From Channallabes apus (Eukaryota; Chordata; Actinopteri; Siluriformes; Clariidae), in assembly GCA_030522415.1 (NCBI GenBank), contig CM060105.1:20334777-20398776 (forward strand): 64,000 nt of DNA, written 5' to 3'. How positions within the stretch are numbered: the stretch's first letter is position 1; each line of letters starts with the position of its first letter. Below the pieces are notes generated by a model that did no database searches, was not told the DNA's origin, and worked only from the letters and a program-made list of their open reading frames with translations. Made by a program: the position numbers and the translations under genes. Shown here piece by piece: positions 11,346 through 22,850 of the stretch.

Positions 11346-13677
11346 TTTACTCAGTTTATCCTTGTGTAGTATAAAACTTTGTTTAAGGATCCCAGTCATG
11401 TAAGTGTGACAGATGTGCAAAAAAAAGATCAGGAAGGAGAATTCATTGGCGAGTTATGGCCGTCATTTGCTTAAAAGAATTTTCCAAAATGCAACTCCAG
11501 ACTTTTGACAAAATCTTGTAACCGCACACATTTTACTCAATGAATTCAGATTGCATAGATATCATAAAAAGTTTCTTGATCTGGAATCAACTGTTCAAAT
11601 ACAGTATGTACTTGAAACCCTGCTGTACTTTGCAATTTACTGTGCATGTCTTTGGAACCAAGAGCTCAGGAAGAAGTTTGAATGAAGGGAATTGTGTCCT
11701 TTTATGAATATATTTGACATAATTTATCTGTTCATCTGTTAAGATCTGAGTTTAATAAGTTTCATACTTTTGTTTTTTCTCCTTACTGTAGGTTGTCTTT
11801 ACCAGGGACTTTTTGTGCTTGGTTGGTTTCATATTGCAGCAATTCCCATGTAAATAGGTTGCACACAAAGTGTGTTCTTGATTAGTTAGGAATTTGTCAG
11901 GACGTCTTTGATGAAGATTACTTATGTTGGAGATTAGAGCATTTTATTGGAGAAAATAAACCTAACCATTGACTATTTTGGTGCACATAAATCTGAATTT
12001 TTTGTTGATGTGATGATATCATCCTGGAGATAATTTCTTGGAATTTGGACAAAAATCAATAAATTATCTATTATCGAGGGAGGGAAAGTACAGTAGGAGG
12101 GATTATACAATGAATAAAGGACATCAACACTGACTAAACATTTAAATTATGAAGTATAAAAATAAAAACCATAAAAAAACACGTCCATAAAAATCAGTTG
12201 ATTAAGTAATTCAGGGATTAGCTTCCTGAGTGATGCAACTGTCTAAATATTTGTGCTGTTGTTGGCCGACCTTGAGTTGAAATTCTGGTGATGTTCACAG
12301 AGAAAAAACAAAGTTTTTAGTTGAAGGGCCTGGATAATGATTCAAGGGCCTGGATAAAGAAGGGCCTGGATGAAGAACCAAACCAATATTTCTGTTAAGA
12401 GTTAAACACAGTCACACAAGCAGTGTTGAGGAGAAGCTGGAATTTCCGTTTCCATTGCTTCTTAAATAACACTTTAACTTTCAGCATCCTACATGAAAAG
12501 ATACACTCCAAATAAAATGAAATTGACTTAGATATGAATACTACTTTATAAGGAGAAGCAATGATTTTTTTTTGTTTTTTAATTAACCCTAATGACTGTT
12601 ACTGTATAAATCCACAGATTCTTAGCTGGGAAATAAATAGTTTATGTTTAAAAAAAAAAAAGTTATTTATTTATACCAGGGATGTTCAAAATCTAATCAG
12701 AAGACAAATCAGAACTTGTAATAGATTTTCTCATGAATGAAGCAGTAAAACCCATTGACATTTACAGAAGACTTCCAACACAGCACAGTGATGAAACATT
12801 TTAAATTTGCTAATGATGACCCTTGCCTAGGTGGCTCGAAGCCCACTGCAGCTTTTCCCATGAACAATCAGTGAGACAATGCCTGATTTTTTGAAAATTG
12901 ATGGATTAAACATTAACTTGACACCAACTTCTATCAGTGGGAACTGTACACACAATCACTCACAAGCAGCAGTTGCGCATTAGGGGAAGTTTTTTTCCAC
13001 AATAAATGATCCATATAGTCCTGAACTCACTAGTGAAACATTGGAATAAGTGCATTAGTGTAGCAGGGGATTATGTCATTCTGCACAAGCAAAAGTCCCG
13101 GTTTGACTTGAACATGCTTCCTATAATCTAAAATAGACGAATGGATTTACGATTGTCTTAAAATATACTGTATATGCAGTGATAATTATATAATTCAACA
13201 TTTCTTTAAATTATATAACATCTTATATAATTATAGTTTATATAATGCCAATTATATAACATAATAATAATGAAAACAGTCTAGCACCTTAGTACTGTAT
13301 ATTTCCCACACTCAGAATTATTTATAAGTATGATGAAGATTATTATTAACTTTCAGTATTGGCATAGTCATTCATTCTGTTGATGGCTCTAAGGAAAGAA
13401 AGATTAAGGAGACAAAGTTGCACAAGCCTCCATATTCCACCAAGATTTTTCAGCAATCATCCTGCCAAAGCTCTAACATTATCTCCAGGCATCATGCCAT
13501 TTACTGAGACTAGGGTGGGTGGGTGGGATTTCACAGTAGGGAGGTTTTCAATAGGGATTGCCAGTGAAAAGCACCAAAATGAATTTCCTGTCATTCAAAA
13601 TCAGCCTTTGGTTAAATAGATCAAATCCCCAATGATTTGGAACATTTGCTTGTGACTGATAGATTTAATTAGATAGT
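11346..13677. other. Unassigned sequence with one tiny tandem repeat
   Basis: Mostly AT-rich with no recognisable gene. At 12322-12376 the word aagggcctggat occurs three times in a row with spacers of 4-10 bp (a local micro-duplication). AT-rich palindromes lie at 13190-13260 (tataattata words). The 79-codon ORF at 13380-13619 shows no recognisable domain. Confidence 0.45.
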
Positions 13678-13700
13678 AAAAAAAAAAAAAAAAAAAAAAA
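13678..13700. repeat. Poly-A tract
   Basis: An uninterrupted A-run of about 23 bases. No retroelement body is recognisable upstream. Confidence 0.9.
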
Positions 13701-13982
13701 GCTTCAGTCATCCAAAAATCATCCATAGAATGATTTAGGCGTCTGATAATAATTTGAAACTCTTCAGGAAGTCTCAGCACACTTTTGACAGATTAACTTT
13801 ACTGAACAGGAAGAAGTGGGTGAGTGCATTGACTCTTAGGGCATCCAAACTCTAAGGAAGTAGCCATACGGAAATATGCTGACAATATCTTATCATATGC
13901 AAATGGAGTATATTGTAACAAACTGAAAATATATTGCATTTTTATGGGGAGTAAGTAAGGAGATGTTCTCCATTCTCTCTTG

Positions 13983-13983
<1 letters not shown>

Positions 13984-14076
<93 letters not shown>
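13984..14076. repeat. (TG)n microsatellite, about 46 units
   Basis: A perfect TG run of about 93 bases, probably highly polymorphic. Long TG runs can adopt left-handed Z-DNA. The Cys/Val ORF across it is an artefact. Confidence 0.97.
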
Positions 14077-14077
<1 letters not shown>

Positions 14078-15104
14078 TTTTCCAGTTTGAGAGAGTCTGG
14101 CAGGCTTTTTATTGGCCCTTTATTTTCATTCCATGCAGTTTTGCACTCTTAAGAGGATGAAAGATGGGGGACACAGGGATCAGTGAAAGCATTAGGAGAT
14201 GGAAGAAAGCAAAAAGAAGGAGCATTCTCGCTTTGCCTCCTTCTCTCGACCGCTACGGTGGATTTCAAAATTGGATAACACCAGACAGCCAGAGATCATG
14301 AACTAAACCAACCATGTCAGTGCTCGACTGGATTTCATTTTTAAGACTGAGTGCACAGTAAGGACATGATACAAAATACCACATTAATGCATACGGACAC
14401 AGCTGCATGCCGGCACTCGGTGCAATAAGAGTTGCAAATATTCTGAGATAAGGCTGGCCGTGGCTCTGGTAGGTCTGTGTGAAAAGGACAGGTCAGTGCA
14501 CGATGACAGAGGAGAGACAATGCTGCGGCTCGCTGAGCTGAGTTATTGCGCCAATAGACAGTGCAGTTAGCATGACGGCTCGGTTCCAAGGAGTCAAGAT
14601 TGAGTCAACAATCACAGATTTACCGCATAAGGGGCACCATGTTTCCCCTTGAATTAAATAGATGAGCTGAGGATTCTGAAACGTACAGTACACAGTCTGA
14701 AAAGAAGGAGGAAGAAAAGGGAACATGGAACAGCAGGCGAGTCCTTAGTCCTCATCAGAGCTGCGTGGTCTACAGCCAGAGAAAAGAATCATGGGATTTA
14801 TCTGGCAAACTGACAGACATTTGAGCTGGATTTTCCCATCTATCTCTAAAGAGCAGGAAAATAGAAGGGGTTGGATTGGAATATGCTGAGTTAGCAGGAA
14901 AAAGCTGGATGAAGAGTGAGTACAGGAGCTGGAGTGACTCAACCATGGCTACAATCATCTTATTACAGCTTGTGCTGAATACAGTATGTGCATGAAATCA
15001 TTTACTTGCAATATTAGTGAATACGACTTGTTGAAAGGATTGAGGTGGGCTGGCTGTATAGAATCTTACACTCAGTCACTTATCGTCCATAAAGATTTAT
15101 CATG
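14077..15104. other. Unassigned mixed-composition sequence
   Basis: Non-repetitive DNA with higher G+C than the surroundings. Several overlapping minus-strand ORFs (14341-14958) have no domain signature. It might include regulatory DNA, but nothing specific is seen. Confidence 0.35.
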
Positions 15105-15345
15105 TATACAGGATCAGGGGGGGCATGGAGCCGATCCCAGGAGACTTGGGGCACGAAGTGGGGTACACCCTAGACGGGATGCCAATCCATTAGCCTAACC
15201 TGCTTGTCTTTGGAAAACCGGAGGAAACCCACCAAGTGACATGGAGTGAAACTCCATACATACAGTACAAACCCCTAGGTGAGAATCGAACCCAGAACCT
15301 GGAGGTCCAAGGCAACAGTGCTAAACAATAAGCCAGTGTCTCACT
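15105..15345 (-). repeat. SINE copy (DANA/V-SINE-like), minus orientation, internally deleted
   Basis: Read on the minus strand it runs from a degraded A-box region and ggttcgattctc B box (plus-strand gagaatcgaacc, about 15281-15292), through the core (ccggaggaaacccacc, 15220-15235) to the 3' part (gatcccaggagacttggggc, about 15133-15152). The GT-repeat segment and the GAAT tail are missing. Confidence 0.8.
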
Positions 15346-15720
15346 TTCTTTTTTATAAAACATGCGACCAAGAACTGCTGCTGTAGAAATAAAGCCTGTC
15401 CCGTGCTCATCCCAGGACTCTTATCTTTTCAGTACTGTTGTTCTTTATAGTACACAGTTTTGGAGAGAAATTATTCATGATCCTGCCATCTGGTGTCACC
15501 TACTGTACTGTAGATGACAATAGTTTCCCTTTTTCTTCCCACATCTTCTTTTTTCCTTATGTCACGTCAGGACTTTTTTTTTTTGCCTGCCACTGTTTCT
15601 CCTGGCTCTCTCATTAGGAATCTATATCTATCTCCTGATTTCTGCAAAGCTGCTGTGAGACAATATGGATTGTTTAAACTGCTCGACCATATGTGCTCCA
15701 TGTGTGCACTGTGAGGTGGC
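15346..15720. other. Unassigned sequence holding a CTCF-like motif
   Basis: No gene recognised. The motif at 15482-15495 is listed separately. Confidence 0.4.
15482..15495 (-). promoter_or_regulatory. CTCF-like motif
   Basis: The minus strand reads CACCAGATGGCAGG, a perfect match to the CTCF core positions CASYAGRKGGCRS. With the plus-strand motif at 7864 it forms a convergent pair about 7.6 kb apart. A motif match alone is not proof of binding. Confidence 0.4.
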
Positions 15721-15754
15721 AGAGAAAGAAAGAAAGAAAGAAAGAAAGAAAAAA
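15721..15754. repeat. (AAAG)n microsatellite
   Basis: About seven gaaa units followed by an A-run. Confidence 0.9.
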
Positions 15755-16794
15755 AGTTTATGTCTGAAGGAAATGAATCACATGACCGGCAGAGGGGAAA
15801 ACTTAAAGGCACTCTGGGAATTCTTTACTCACTTTAATTTCTGCACTTTCCACGGAGCTCTCCAAACATGCAATGCAACGGCGTTCCGAACATGAAGCCC
15901 ACTACTTTAGGCTAAATGCGTTTTCCAGCCCGCTTGCGTTACAAACTCTTTTTTTTCTCCCCTCAACTCAACTTTTAACACACATCCCACCTGAATAACT
16001 TTCCAAAAAGAAAGAGAGTTGTTTTCCAATTTCAACACAGCCACACAAACACATTCATATAGACTTAGAACGAGATGGCAAAATGGCTGTTGTGTCAAGG
16101 CTGGCCTGTTTCCATCTTACCTTTCTCTGCCTTATGGAGATAAATTGAGAAATAAAGTGAATGCTGAGAGGCCCACATCGATGTTGCCTGTTCCCCTATG
16201 AAATCGAGAGGAAGAGACAAAGGGGAAGAAAAAAAAAACGGTATAAGAAAATAGCAAGGAAGAGAGGAACGAAACATACTGTAGAGTCTCATATTTGCCG
16301 CTGTCAGATATTTTGTTTTTTGATTTACGCTGCTCGACTCTAAATTGTCTACTTCGCTTGTCGGCCCTTACTGCAACAGCAATAAAAAAAAGCAAACTTT
16401 AAAAGGTCAGAAAAATGTGCCGCAGCTCACATATTCATCATGACAATACAGAAAATCAGTTTTGACTCGCCAAATTAGTATTGGCCGCCTGCGAAAATTG
16501 TGCTTTTAAGAAAAGGCTCTTTTTCTCACGTCTGCTTTATCAGCCGAGTAAAATCCATTTGCATACTTCCTAACAGGGAAAAAAAAAACACAGAAAGGAG
16601 ACAAATGAAAGAAATCTTCTCCAAAGTCACATAATCTCCAAGGACTACTGCATTTACAATGTAAGGGAAATGAAAGAACATCATGTTTGTGACAGGATTA
16701 TAAAAGTACGTGTTGTACCTCTGGGGAAACCCTACACATGGTCAGATTGACGATCTGTAGTGTCGATTGGTCACAAAACGACATTATTTCCTGA
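15755..16794. other. Unassigned sequence with a candidate conserved non-coding core near 16410-16575
   Basis: The stretch around 16410-16575 is non-repetitive with balanced composition. It contains an octamer-like site atttgcat (16557-16564) and cattcatcatgacaataca-type words. That style is typical of vertebrate developmental enhancers, but conservation cannot be seen from one sequence. The rest holds A-rich and T-rich patches and short ORFs without domains. Confidence 0.3.
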
Positions 16795-16920
16795 TTTAAA
16801 GGAGATCTATTGTGCAAAAGTCACTTTTTAGGCCAAACATGCTGAACAGATTTAACCCCTATTGTGACCTCATATAAGAAAATCTCCTCCCCCAGCTTGG
16901 TGTTCAGTTCTGCTGATTAG
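16795..16920. repeat. Fragment of a teleost interspersed repeat
   Basis: Contains aaaggagatctattgtgcaaaagtcactttttag, which I know from memory as the start of a common fish repeat. The opposite end is not recognised. Confidence 0.4.
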
Positions 16921-16994
16921 CTATAAAAATGCATTATTTTGAGCTTATGATTGAGACTTACGTTAATTTGATAAAGGAATAATAAAATATGCTG

Positions 16995-17500
16995 CCTTTA
17001 AAATACACTACATGGCCAAAAAAAGTTATCTTTTCAGAAAGAATAAATTATTCGCCTGCTTCAAGTACAGAAAACAATGAAATATACTGTATTTGAAACC
17101 AATGGAATTGGCGTAGAACTGTCCAACACATTATTCAAAATCTGTAAGGATTGTGCTGAGCCTTCAACATTGTGGAAGAAATGTTTTCAGGAAAAAATGT
17201 ATCATAAACGGAGATCACTTAAATGCTTAGTAAATATGCATAGCCAAAAAAAAAAAAAAAAAAAAAACTGACCATAGATATCACAGTTACAGTATGTTTT
17301 ATAGTAAAATTAAGAGCATTTACACATGCACTATGTGACAAGACTTCACAGGACTGGGCTTAAGTGATGGACATGTCAGGGTAGGAAGGGAAGTGCATGA
17401 AGCGATGCCACAGTACAAACCTCTGGAGACAGTGTTATTATCTGGGGTTGCTTCAGTTGGTCAGGTGTAGACTCAGCAACCTTATGTCAATAAAATCCTT
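16995..17500 (+). mobile_element. Degenerate Tc1-like element relic
   Basis: The left side begins tacactacatggccaaaa (about 17004-17022), a typical Tc1-type end. At about 17431-17475 the plus strand can be read as VIIWGCFSWSGVDSATLCQ, the WGC-motif region found between the first two catalytic residues of Tc1 transposases. The reading frame is broken upstream and downstream, most of the transposase is missing, and no clean right inverted repeat is seen. An A-run of about 21 bases lies at 17247-17267. Confidence 0.65.
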
Positions 17501-18770
17501 TCAGTTCACATGGTTAACTCCAACAAAAAGAAAGAATATCAAATTTATATAACTCGTAAATTAATCATAAATAAGCATACATTTATAATTTTTAGGGGAA
17601 AAAACATAAAATTTTTTCGTTTTTTTGTTTTTAACGGCTAAATTTAGTTTTTTAAAGTATCCTTTTATTTGATCATTTAAACCGTGTGCATTTCTCTCCT
17701 CAGTTTTGCTGATGCTATGATACTGCAGAAGCAAGCCCGATATTTTGATATCTGACAATATCTGACTACAAAATTATATATATACATATTGCCATACAGT
17801 ATGTTAATTTCTGCTTGCCACATACAGTATTGTACACTTTTAGAAATTGCTGTTTATTTATGGCAAATGTTCAAAAGCAGTGCATTACTTTTTTGTATTA
17901 TTTTTTTTTTACTGTTGATACAATCAGATGGTACCATATTTATTGCACAAAGAAAGAAAACAGGACTTTACAGTATTTTGGGAATGGAAAACTGCAGCGA
18001 GCGCATGTGGATTTTCATCCGTCCCCATCCTGTGAATTAATAGGCGAGTGCCATTTCGCTTTGCTCATTATAGACAATATACCCATTTGCCATTTCAAAT
18101 AGCTGTGCAAATAACTATAATAACTGTGGACGCTGAAAGTGTAACTATTTTTATACTCTTCTTTCAGTTACAAACAACGTGCCAATTATGTCTCAATAGA
18201 GTAGAGCTGGCTTTTTGATTCAGATATTCCCCTCATACAGGGTAAGTTTTATTAAACTTTTCATCAGACAAGTTTTATGATAAACTGTACTATAAGCGCT
18301 TTTACGAAGGTAAGCCATCAAACATCATTGCAACAAAATTACATTGATGCATCTCTGTAGGATGTTGAAATGGGCTGCTTCTTGTTGACTAATACCTGTA
18401 CTAGCTTGCAAGACAAAATGTTAATTTTGGTGCCACTGTGTTGGAAAATTTGGTTAAGCTTGTTCTATTTTATATTTAACTTTATTCTGAGCTATTCTGG
18501 CTGTTTTTTTTTTCTTTTTTCTTTTACGTTGCCTTTTTTAGTGCATCAGTAAAAGTTGTTGATGGGTTTGGTGGTAGAATACTAAAATATTCATGTTTTA
18601 TAACTAATTTGTACTAGCTAAGTACAGTTTGTGTTCAAAATGTTATTTTTGCTGGCTTGTATTGTATTGTAATGGAAATTGCCCTGCTAATAAACATTTT
18701 ATCGTGGTGAATGTTTTCTAGTTAAGATTCTAGTTGGGATTTTATTTCACTTTGATCAATCAGTAAGATC
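17501..18770. other. Unassigned AT-rich sequence
   Basis: T-runs, TA-rich words and short ORFs without domains. No repeat family recognised. Confidence 0.4.
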
Positions 18771-19551
18771 TACACTGTAAAGAACATACTGTAAATTTTA
18801 CAATAATTTACTGGCAAAAAAGTTGCCAATAAAATCCTGTAAAATAGCCGTTAATTGCTGTAAAATGGATTACAGTATAATACTGCTTAGCAATTTACAA
18901 TAAATTGATGTTTGCAGAATACAGTATTTATTTATTTTTTTCATGATTAGAAAATTAAACTTGTAAAAAGGCATTACAGGTTTTTTTTTGTAATCCTGCT
19001 AAATTACAGTACGTACCTGGCAACAAAAGTTGCCAATAAAATCCTGTGAATTCAACAAAAGCCAAGATGTAGCTGTAACATTTTTACTATGAAATTCCTG
19101 TAAATAACTATTTTGACTGTGAACTGTACTGTGCTGTAACCTGTAACTGTACTTTACTATTATACTGATGTAAATGCATTAAAACAAAGATTTTGAAAAA
19201 TAATCACTCAAATTCAAAGCTGTTGTAAGTAAACTGTTTATTAAAGCTGACACCTGACAACACTTCAGCACCGTCACTGGTAACATCATTTTACTCTTTC
19301 AACTACAGAAAAACTTATTTAAAAAATCAGCTGTTACAAAACAACTACAAACAACTGAAGATTAAAGCATAAAGCAATAGTTAAATAAAAGTTAAAGGGA
19401 CTGTTTGCCTAAAAATAAAAATGGTCAGCATTTCAGTCTGTTGTGTCTGTTTATATGCAATTATTTCAATAATACTCTATCGAGAGCAAGATGAATAAAT
19501 CGGTAACAAAAAGCAGCATTCATCAACACCGGCGTGACATTACGATTTTAC

Positions 19552-19579
19552 CTTTTGGTTCCGTGATGTTTCGGCTTGC
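19552..19579 (-). other. Exon-like module B (28 nt) in the CACTA element
   Basis: On the minus strand the segment begins right after an acceptor (T-rich tract then ttgtcag) and ends at AAAAG followed by donor gtaaaatcg. The 28-nt body begins GCAAGCCG and ends CCAAAAG. Its surroundings resemble those of module A about 300 bp away. No protein can be identified from so short a segment. Confidence 0.4.
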
Positions 19580-19856
19580 CTGACAAAAAATAAAATAAAA
19601 TAAAAAGAAGTTAACGACACATTCCTTTACAAAATATACTCCAGGTTTCAGAGAAACTCATCCAGAGATGTTAATATTTAAGTTTTTCAACAGCAAAGAC
19701 AACTGAGCACTTCATGTAACATAACTTTTAATTAATTATAACACTTCGATAGCAATGCTGTGCCTGCCAAACTACTAATACTCTCTGGAAAGCAAAGGCA
19801 AATAAAGCTAACAAACTGCAGCATACATCAACATTAACATGACGATAATGATTTAC

Positions 19857-19910
19857 CTTTTAGTTTAGGCTGCTTTCTGAAATGGTGCGCATCGCGTTTC
19901 TCCTCCTCGC
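19857..19910 (-). other. Exon-like module A (54 nt) in the CACTA element
   Basis: On the minus strand an acceptor ctgttgcttcag precedes a 54-nt body that begins GCGAGGAGG and ends CTAAAAG, followed by donor gtaaatca. The length is a multiple of three. The downstream flank (catgttaatgttgatgtatgctgcag on the minus strand) matches that of module B (cgccggtgttgatgaatgctgc), so the two modules arose by tandem duplication. Confidence 0.4.
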
Positions 19911-20047
19911 CTGAAGCAACAGATAAATAAAGTTAACTAAACATCCCATTACAAAATAGCTAAACATAACGTTTAGAGGGAATATCCTGATAAAACTTAT
20001 ATAATGTTATATAAAAGAAATAATTAATACTTATGGAAGTAAATTTA

Positions 20048-20260
20048 CAAACCGGATTCCAAAAAAGTTGGGACACTAAACAAATTGTGAATAAAAACTG
20101 AATGCAATGATGTGGAGATGGCAAATGTCAATATTTTATTCAGAGTAGAACATAAATCATGGAACAAAAGTTTAAACTGAGAAAATGTATCATTTTAAGG
20201 GAAAAATATGGTGAATCAAAATGTCATGTTGTCAACAAATCCCAAAAAAGTTGGGACAAG
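20048..20260. repeat. Left 213-bp terminal inverted repeat of the Tc1
   Basis: Nearly complementary to 21416-21628. The outer transposase-binding direct repeat is near 20055-20075 and the inner near 20239-20258. Confidence 0.9.
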
Positions 20261-20267
20261 GCCATTT

Positions 20268-21277
20268 TCACCACTGTGTGGCATCTCCCCTTCTTCTTAC
20301 AACACTCAACAGACGTCTGGGGACCAAGGAGACCAGTTTCTCAAGTTTAGAAATAGGAATGCTCTCCCATTCTTGTCTAATACAGGCCTCTAACTGTTCA
20401 ATCGTCTTGGGCCTTCTTTGTCGCACCTTCCTCTTTATGATGCGCCAAATGTTCTCTATAGGGGAAAGATCTGGACTGCAGACTGGCCATTTCAGTACCC
20501 GGATCCTTCTCCTACGCAGCCATGATGTTGTGATTGATGCAGAATGTGGTCTGGCATTATCTTGTTGAAAAATGCAGGGTCTTCCCTGAAAGAGATGACT
20601 AGATGTTGTTCTAGAACCTGAATATATTTTTCTGCATTGATGGTGCCTTTCCAGACATGCAAGCTGCCCATGCCACATGCACTCATGCAACCCCATACCA
20701 TCAGAGATGCAGGCTTCTGAACTGAGCGTTGATAACAACTTGGGTTGTCCTTGTCCTCTTTGGTCCGGATGACATGGCGTCCCACATTTCCAACAAGAAC
20801 TTCGAATCGTGACTCATTTGACCACAGAACAGTCTTCCATTTTGCCACACTCCATTTTAAATGATCCCTGGCCCAATGAAAACGCCTGTGCTTGTGGATC
20901 TTGCTTAGAAATGGCTTCTTCTTTGCACTGTAGAGTTTCAGCTGGCGACGGCGGATGGCACAGTGGATTGTGTTCACTGACAATGGTTTCTGGAAGTATT
21001 CCTGAGCCCATTCTGTGATTTCCTTTACAGTAGCATTCCTGTTTCTGGTGCAGTGTCGTTTAAGGGCCCGGAGATCACGGGCATCCAGTATGGTTTTACG
21101 CTCTTGACCCCTACGCACAGAGATTGTTCCAGATTCTCTGAATGTTCGGATGATTTTATGCACAGTTGATGATGATAACTGCAAAGTCTTTGCAATTTTT
21201 CGCTGGGTAACACCTTTCTGATATTGCTCCACTATCTTTCTGCGCAACATTGTGGGAATTGGTGATCCTCTACCCAT
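20268..21277 (-). pseudogene. Broken Tc1 transposase
   Basis: Tc1/mariner transposases cut and paste their element at TA sites, using an N-terminal paired-type HTH domain to bind the inverted repeats and a DDE catalytic domain. The likely start is ATG at 21277 (MGRGSPIP). An upstream in-frame ATG at 21331 is possible, but homologues normally begin near MGRGSP. HTH residues lie at about 12-46 (QRKIAKTLQLSSSTVHKI) and a basic linker near 55-61. At the first catalytic site it reads WSNESRFEV, with Asn-154 in place of the expected Asp. The WGCMS motif follows. Near 20600 a deletion shifts the frame; compared with the related copy at 52.9 kb, 13 nt are missing. The C-terminal part (QQDNARPH with the second Asp, SPDLSPIENIW with the Glu, ending RRRGDATQW) continues in another frame to the stop at 20268. 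Combined length fits the usual 340 residues. It is almost certainly inactive. Confidence 0.95.
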
Positions 21278-21415
21278 CTTGGCTTCTGAGAGACACTGCC
21301 ACTCTGAGAAGCTCTTTTTATACCCAATCATGTTGCCAATTAACCTAATTACTGTTAATTGGTCTTCCAGCTCTTCGTTATGCTCAAATGTACTTTTTCC
21401 AGCCTCTTATTGCTA

Positions 21416-21628
21416 CTTGTCCCAACTTTTTTGGGATTTGTTGACACCGTGAAATTTGGAATCAACATATTTTACCTTTAAAATTATACATTTTCTCGGA
21501 TTAAACTTTTGATCTGTCATCCATGTTCTATTCTGAATAAAATATTGACATTTGCCATCTCCACATCATTGCATTCAGTTTTTATTCACAATTTGTTCAG
21601 TGTCCCAACTTTTTTGGAATCCGGTTTG
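21416..21628. repeat. Right 213-bp terminal inverted repeat of the Tc1
   Basis: Begins at the inner copy cttgtcccaacttttttggg and ends at the TA duplication. It is the counterpart of 20048-20260. Confidence 0.9.
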
Positions 21629-21931
21629 TAATTGAACTTCTTCAGCTGTTGTCGCTGTGCTTCGGTCCACCAGATTTCAAACCATATCAGCCGGCGCAAT
21701 ACCATAATGCAACAGCACAGTAAATTCTTGTAAAAATATTAAAGATACAGTGAAGAAACACCTCCTACCTGTAAATTAATTCCAGCTAACAGTGAAATAT
21801 ACAGTTAACACTTGTAAAACCCTCTATAACCCATAATGCATTGCAAATTACAGCAATAAATTGTAAAATGGCGAAACAGTAAGTTTCTGTATAATTTTGC
21901 TGTAAAAATTACAGCAATTTGTTACAGTGTA

Positions 21932-22850
21932 CATTTACATCTCACCTACTGTATTAAGGGGTGAAAAACAGTTGTGTGTAAAAGTTAGTGCCCCTCTTTT
22001 ATTTATACTTTTAATATACTAAAAACCATCTGATCCTAGCGGGTCCCTCTTAAATCATGTGGAAGCTGTTTTTTTTTTGTTTTGTTTTTTTTACTTCTGG
22101 CTTTATTTTTGTTACATAAATAGTGACGGTAAAAAAGTGATATTATTTTATTGTTGGTCTTAAGTTGTATTTGCTCAATACTAAGACCTGCTATGATCAG
22201 ATGATTTAAAAAAAAAAACTTTTTTTTAGCCTAAAAGCACTAACATGTACTGTACTACATTTTCTGAACAATGCTTTTATATGGGTTTATATGTAAGGTA
22301 TTGTTACCCATATTGCCTATTATATGCTACAGGTGTATACAGTAATGTTCATACAAGAATAAACTTTCTTATATTTATTTTATGTCAGTGAGTAACTATT
22401 TTTCTCCTCAGTAGTTTTGAATGTTCACCTTCATAGTTTTACTGAGTTGTTCTCTGAGTCACTTTTTTTTACATTAAAAAAAAAAGTTTATTCTTAGATT
22501 TTGTGGAATATTTTGTGGTTTTAGCGGTTTACACACACATCACCCTTTTAGTATTTAATTTTATTTTGATGGCTGACATTTTTGTTTTTGCCCTAAAAGA
22601 GTTTCAGGCTTTTGTTTTTCAAAAAGTGTAATAAAGAAAATAAAAGAACATATTTTCGAAGGACACTGCATTTGTGTTGAATCTTTAATGTTCATTCCGG
22701 ATTTGTTTTTATTGCATGAGGTACAATAAGAGGTAATAAGCAAGGGGTAATAAATAAAATAAAAAGCTTTAGAAAAGAAATATTACAAAATACTAGCATT
22801 TTTTAAATTTATTTTTTATAAGTGCTTATTATTCAGAACATGTACATTTG
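21932..22850. other. Unassigned T-rich sequence
   Basis: Long T- and A-runs (22070-22090, 22208-22228, 22468-22487). No gene and no named repeat. A sentence-like stretch at 21958-22000 (gtgtgtaaaagttagtgcccctc) might belong to an old repeat. Confidence 0.35.

Larger units (their letters stand above)
20048..21628 (-). mobile_element. Complete Tc1-like transposon, 1,581 bp, flanked by TA
   Basis: The left end CAAACCGGATTCC at 20048 and right end GGAATCCGGTTTG ending at 21628 are inverted and flanked by TA (20046-20047 and 21629-21630), the Tc1/mariner target duplication. The terminal repeats are about 213 bp. Each holds an outer and an inner copy of CCAAAAAAGTTGGGACA, the IR/DR layout of fish Tc1 elements. 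One broken transposase lies between them on the minus strand. Length and layout are as expected for a full Tc1, so the insertion is fairly young, and it is younger than the CACTA element that hosts it. Confidence 0.95.
18773..21929. mobile_element. CACTA (EnSpm-like) element, non-autonomous, with a Tc1 nested inside
   Basis: The left end CACTGTAA (18773-18780) and right end TTACAGTG (21922-21929) are inverted and flanked by a TA direct repeat (18771-18772, 21930-21931). CACTA elements make 2-3 bp duplications. Both subterminal zones are packed with short inverted words such as ctgtaaaat, tttacagtaa and aattacagcaa. The left side also repeats gttgccaataaaatcctgt at about 18825 and 19029. Without the 1,581-bp Tc1 the element is about 1.6 kb. 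No CACTA transposase is present. The interior carries two exon-like modules on the minus strand. Confidence 0.75.

Noticed and set aside
13963..14160. 65-codon ORF rich in Cys and Val
   Set aside because: It is the (TG)n microsatellite translated.
20809..21018. Plus-strand ORFs across the Tc1 transposase
   Set aside because: Antisense or out-of-frame shadows of the transposase.
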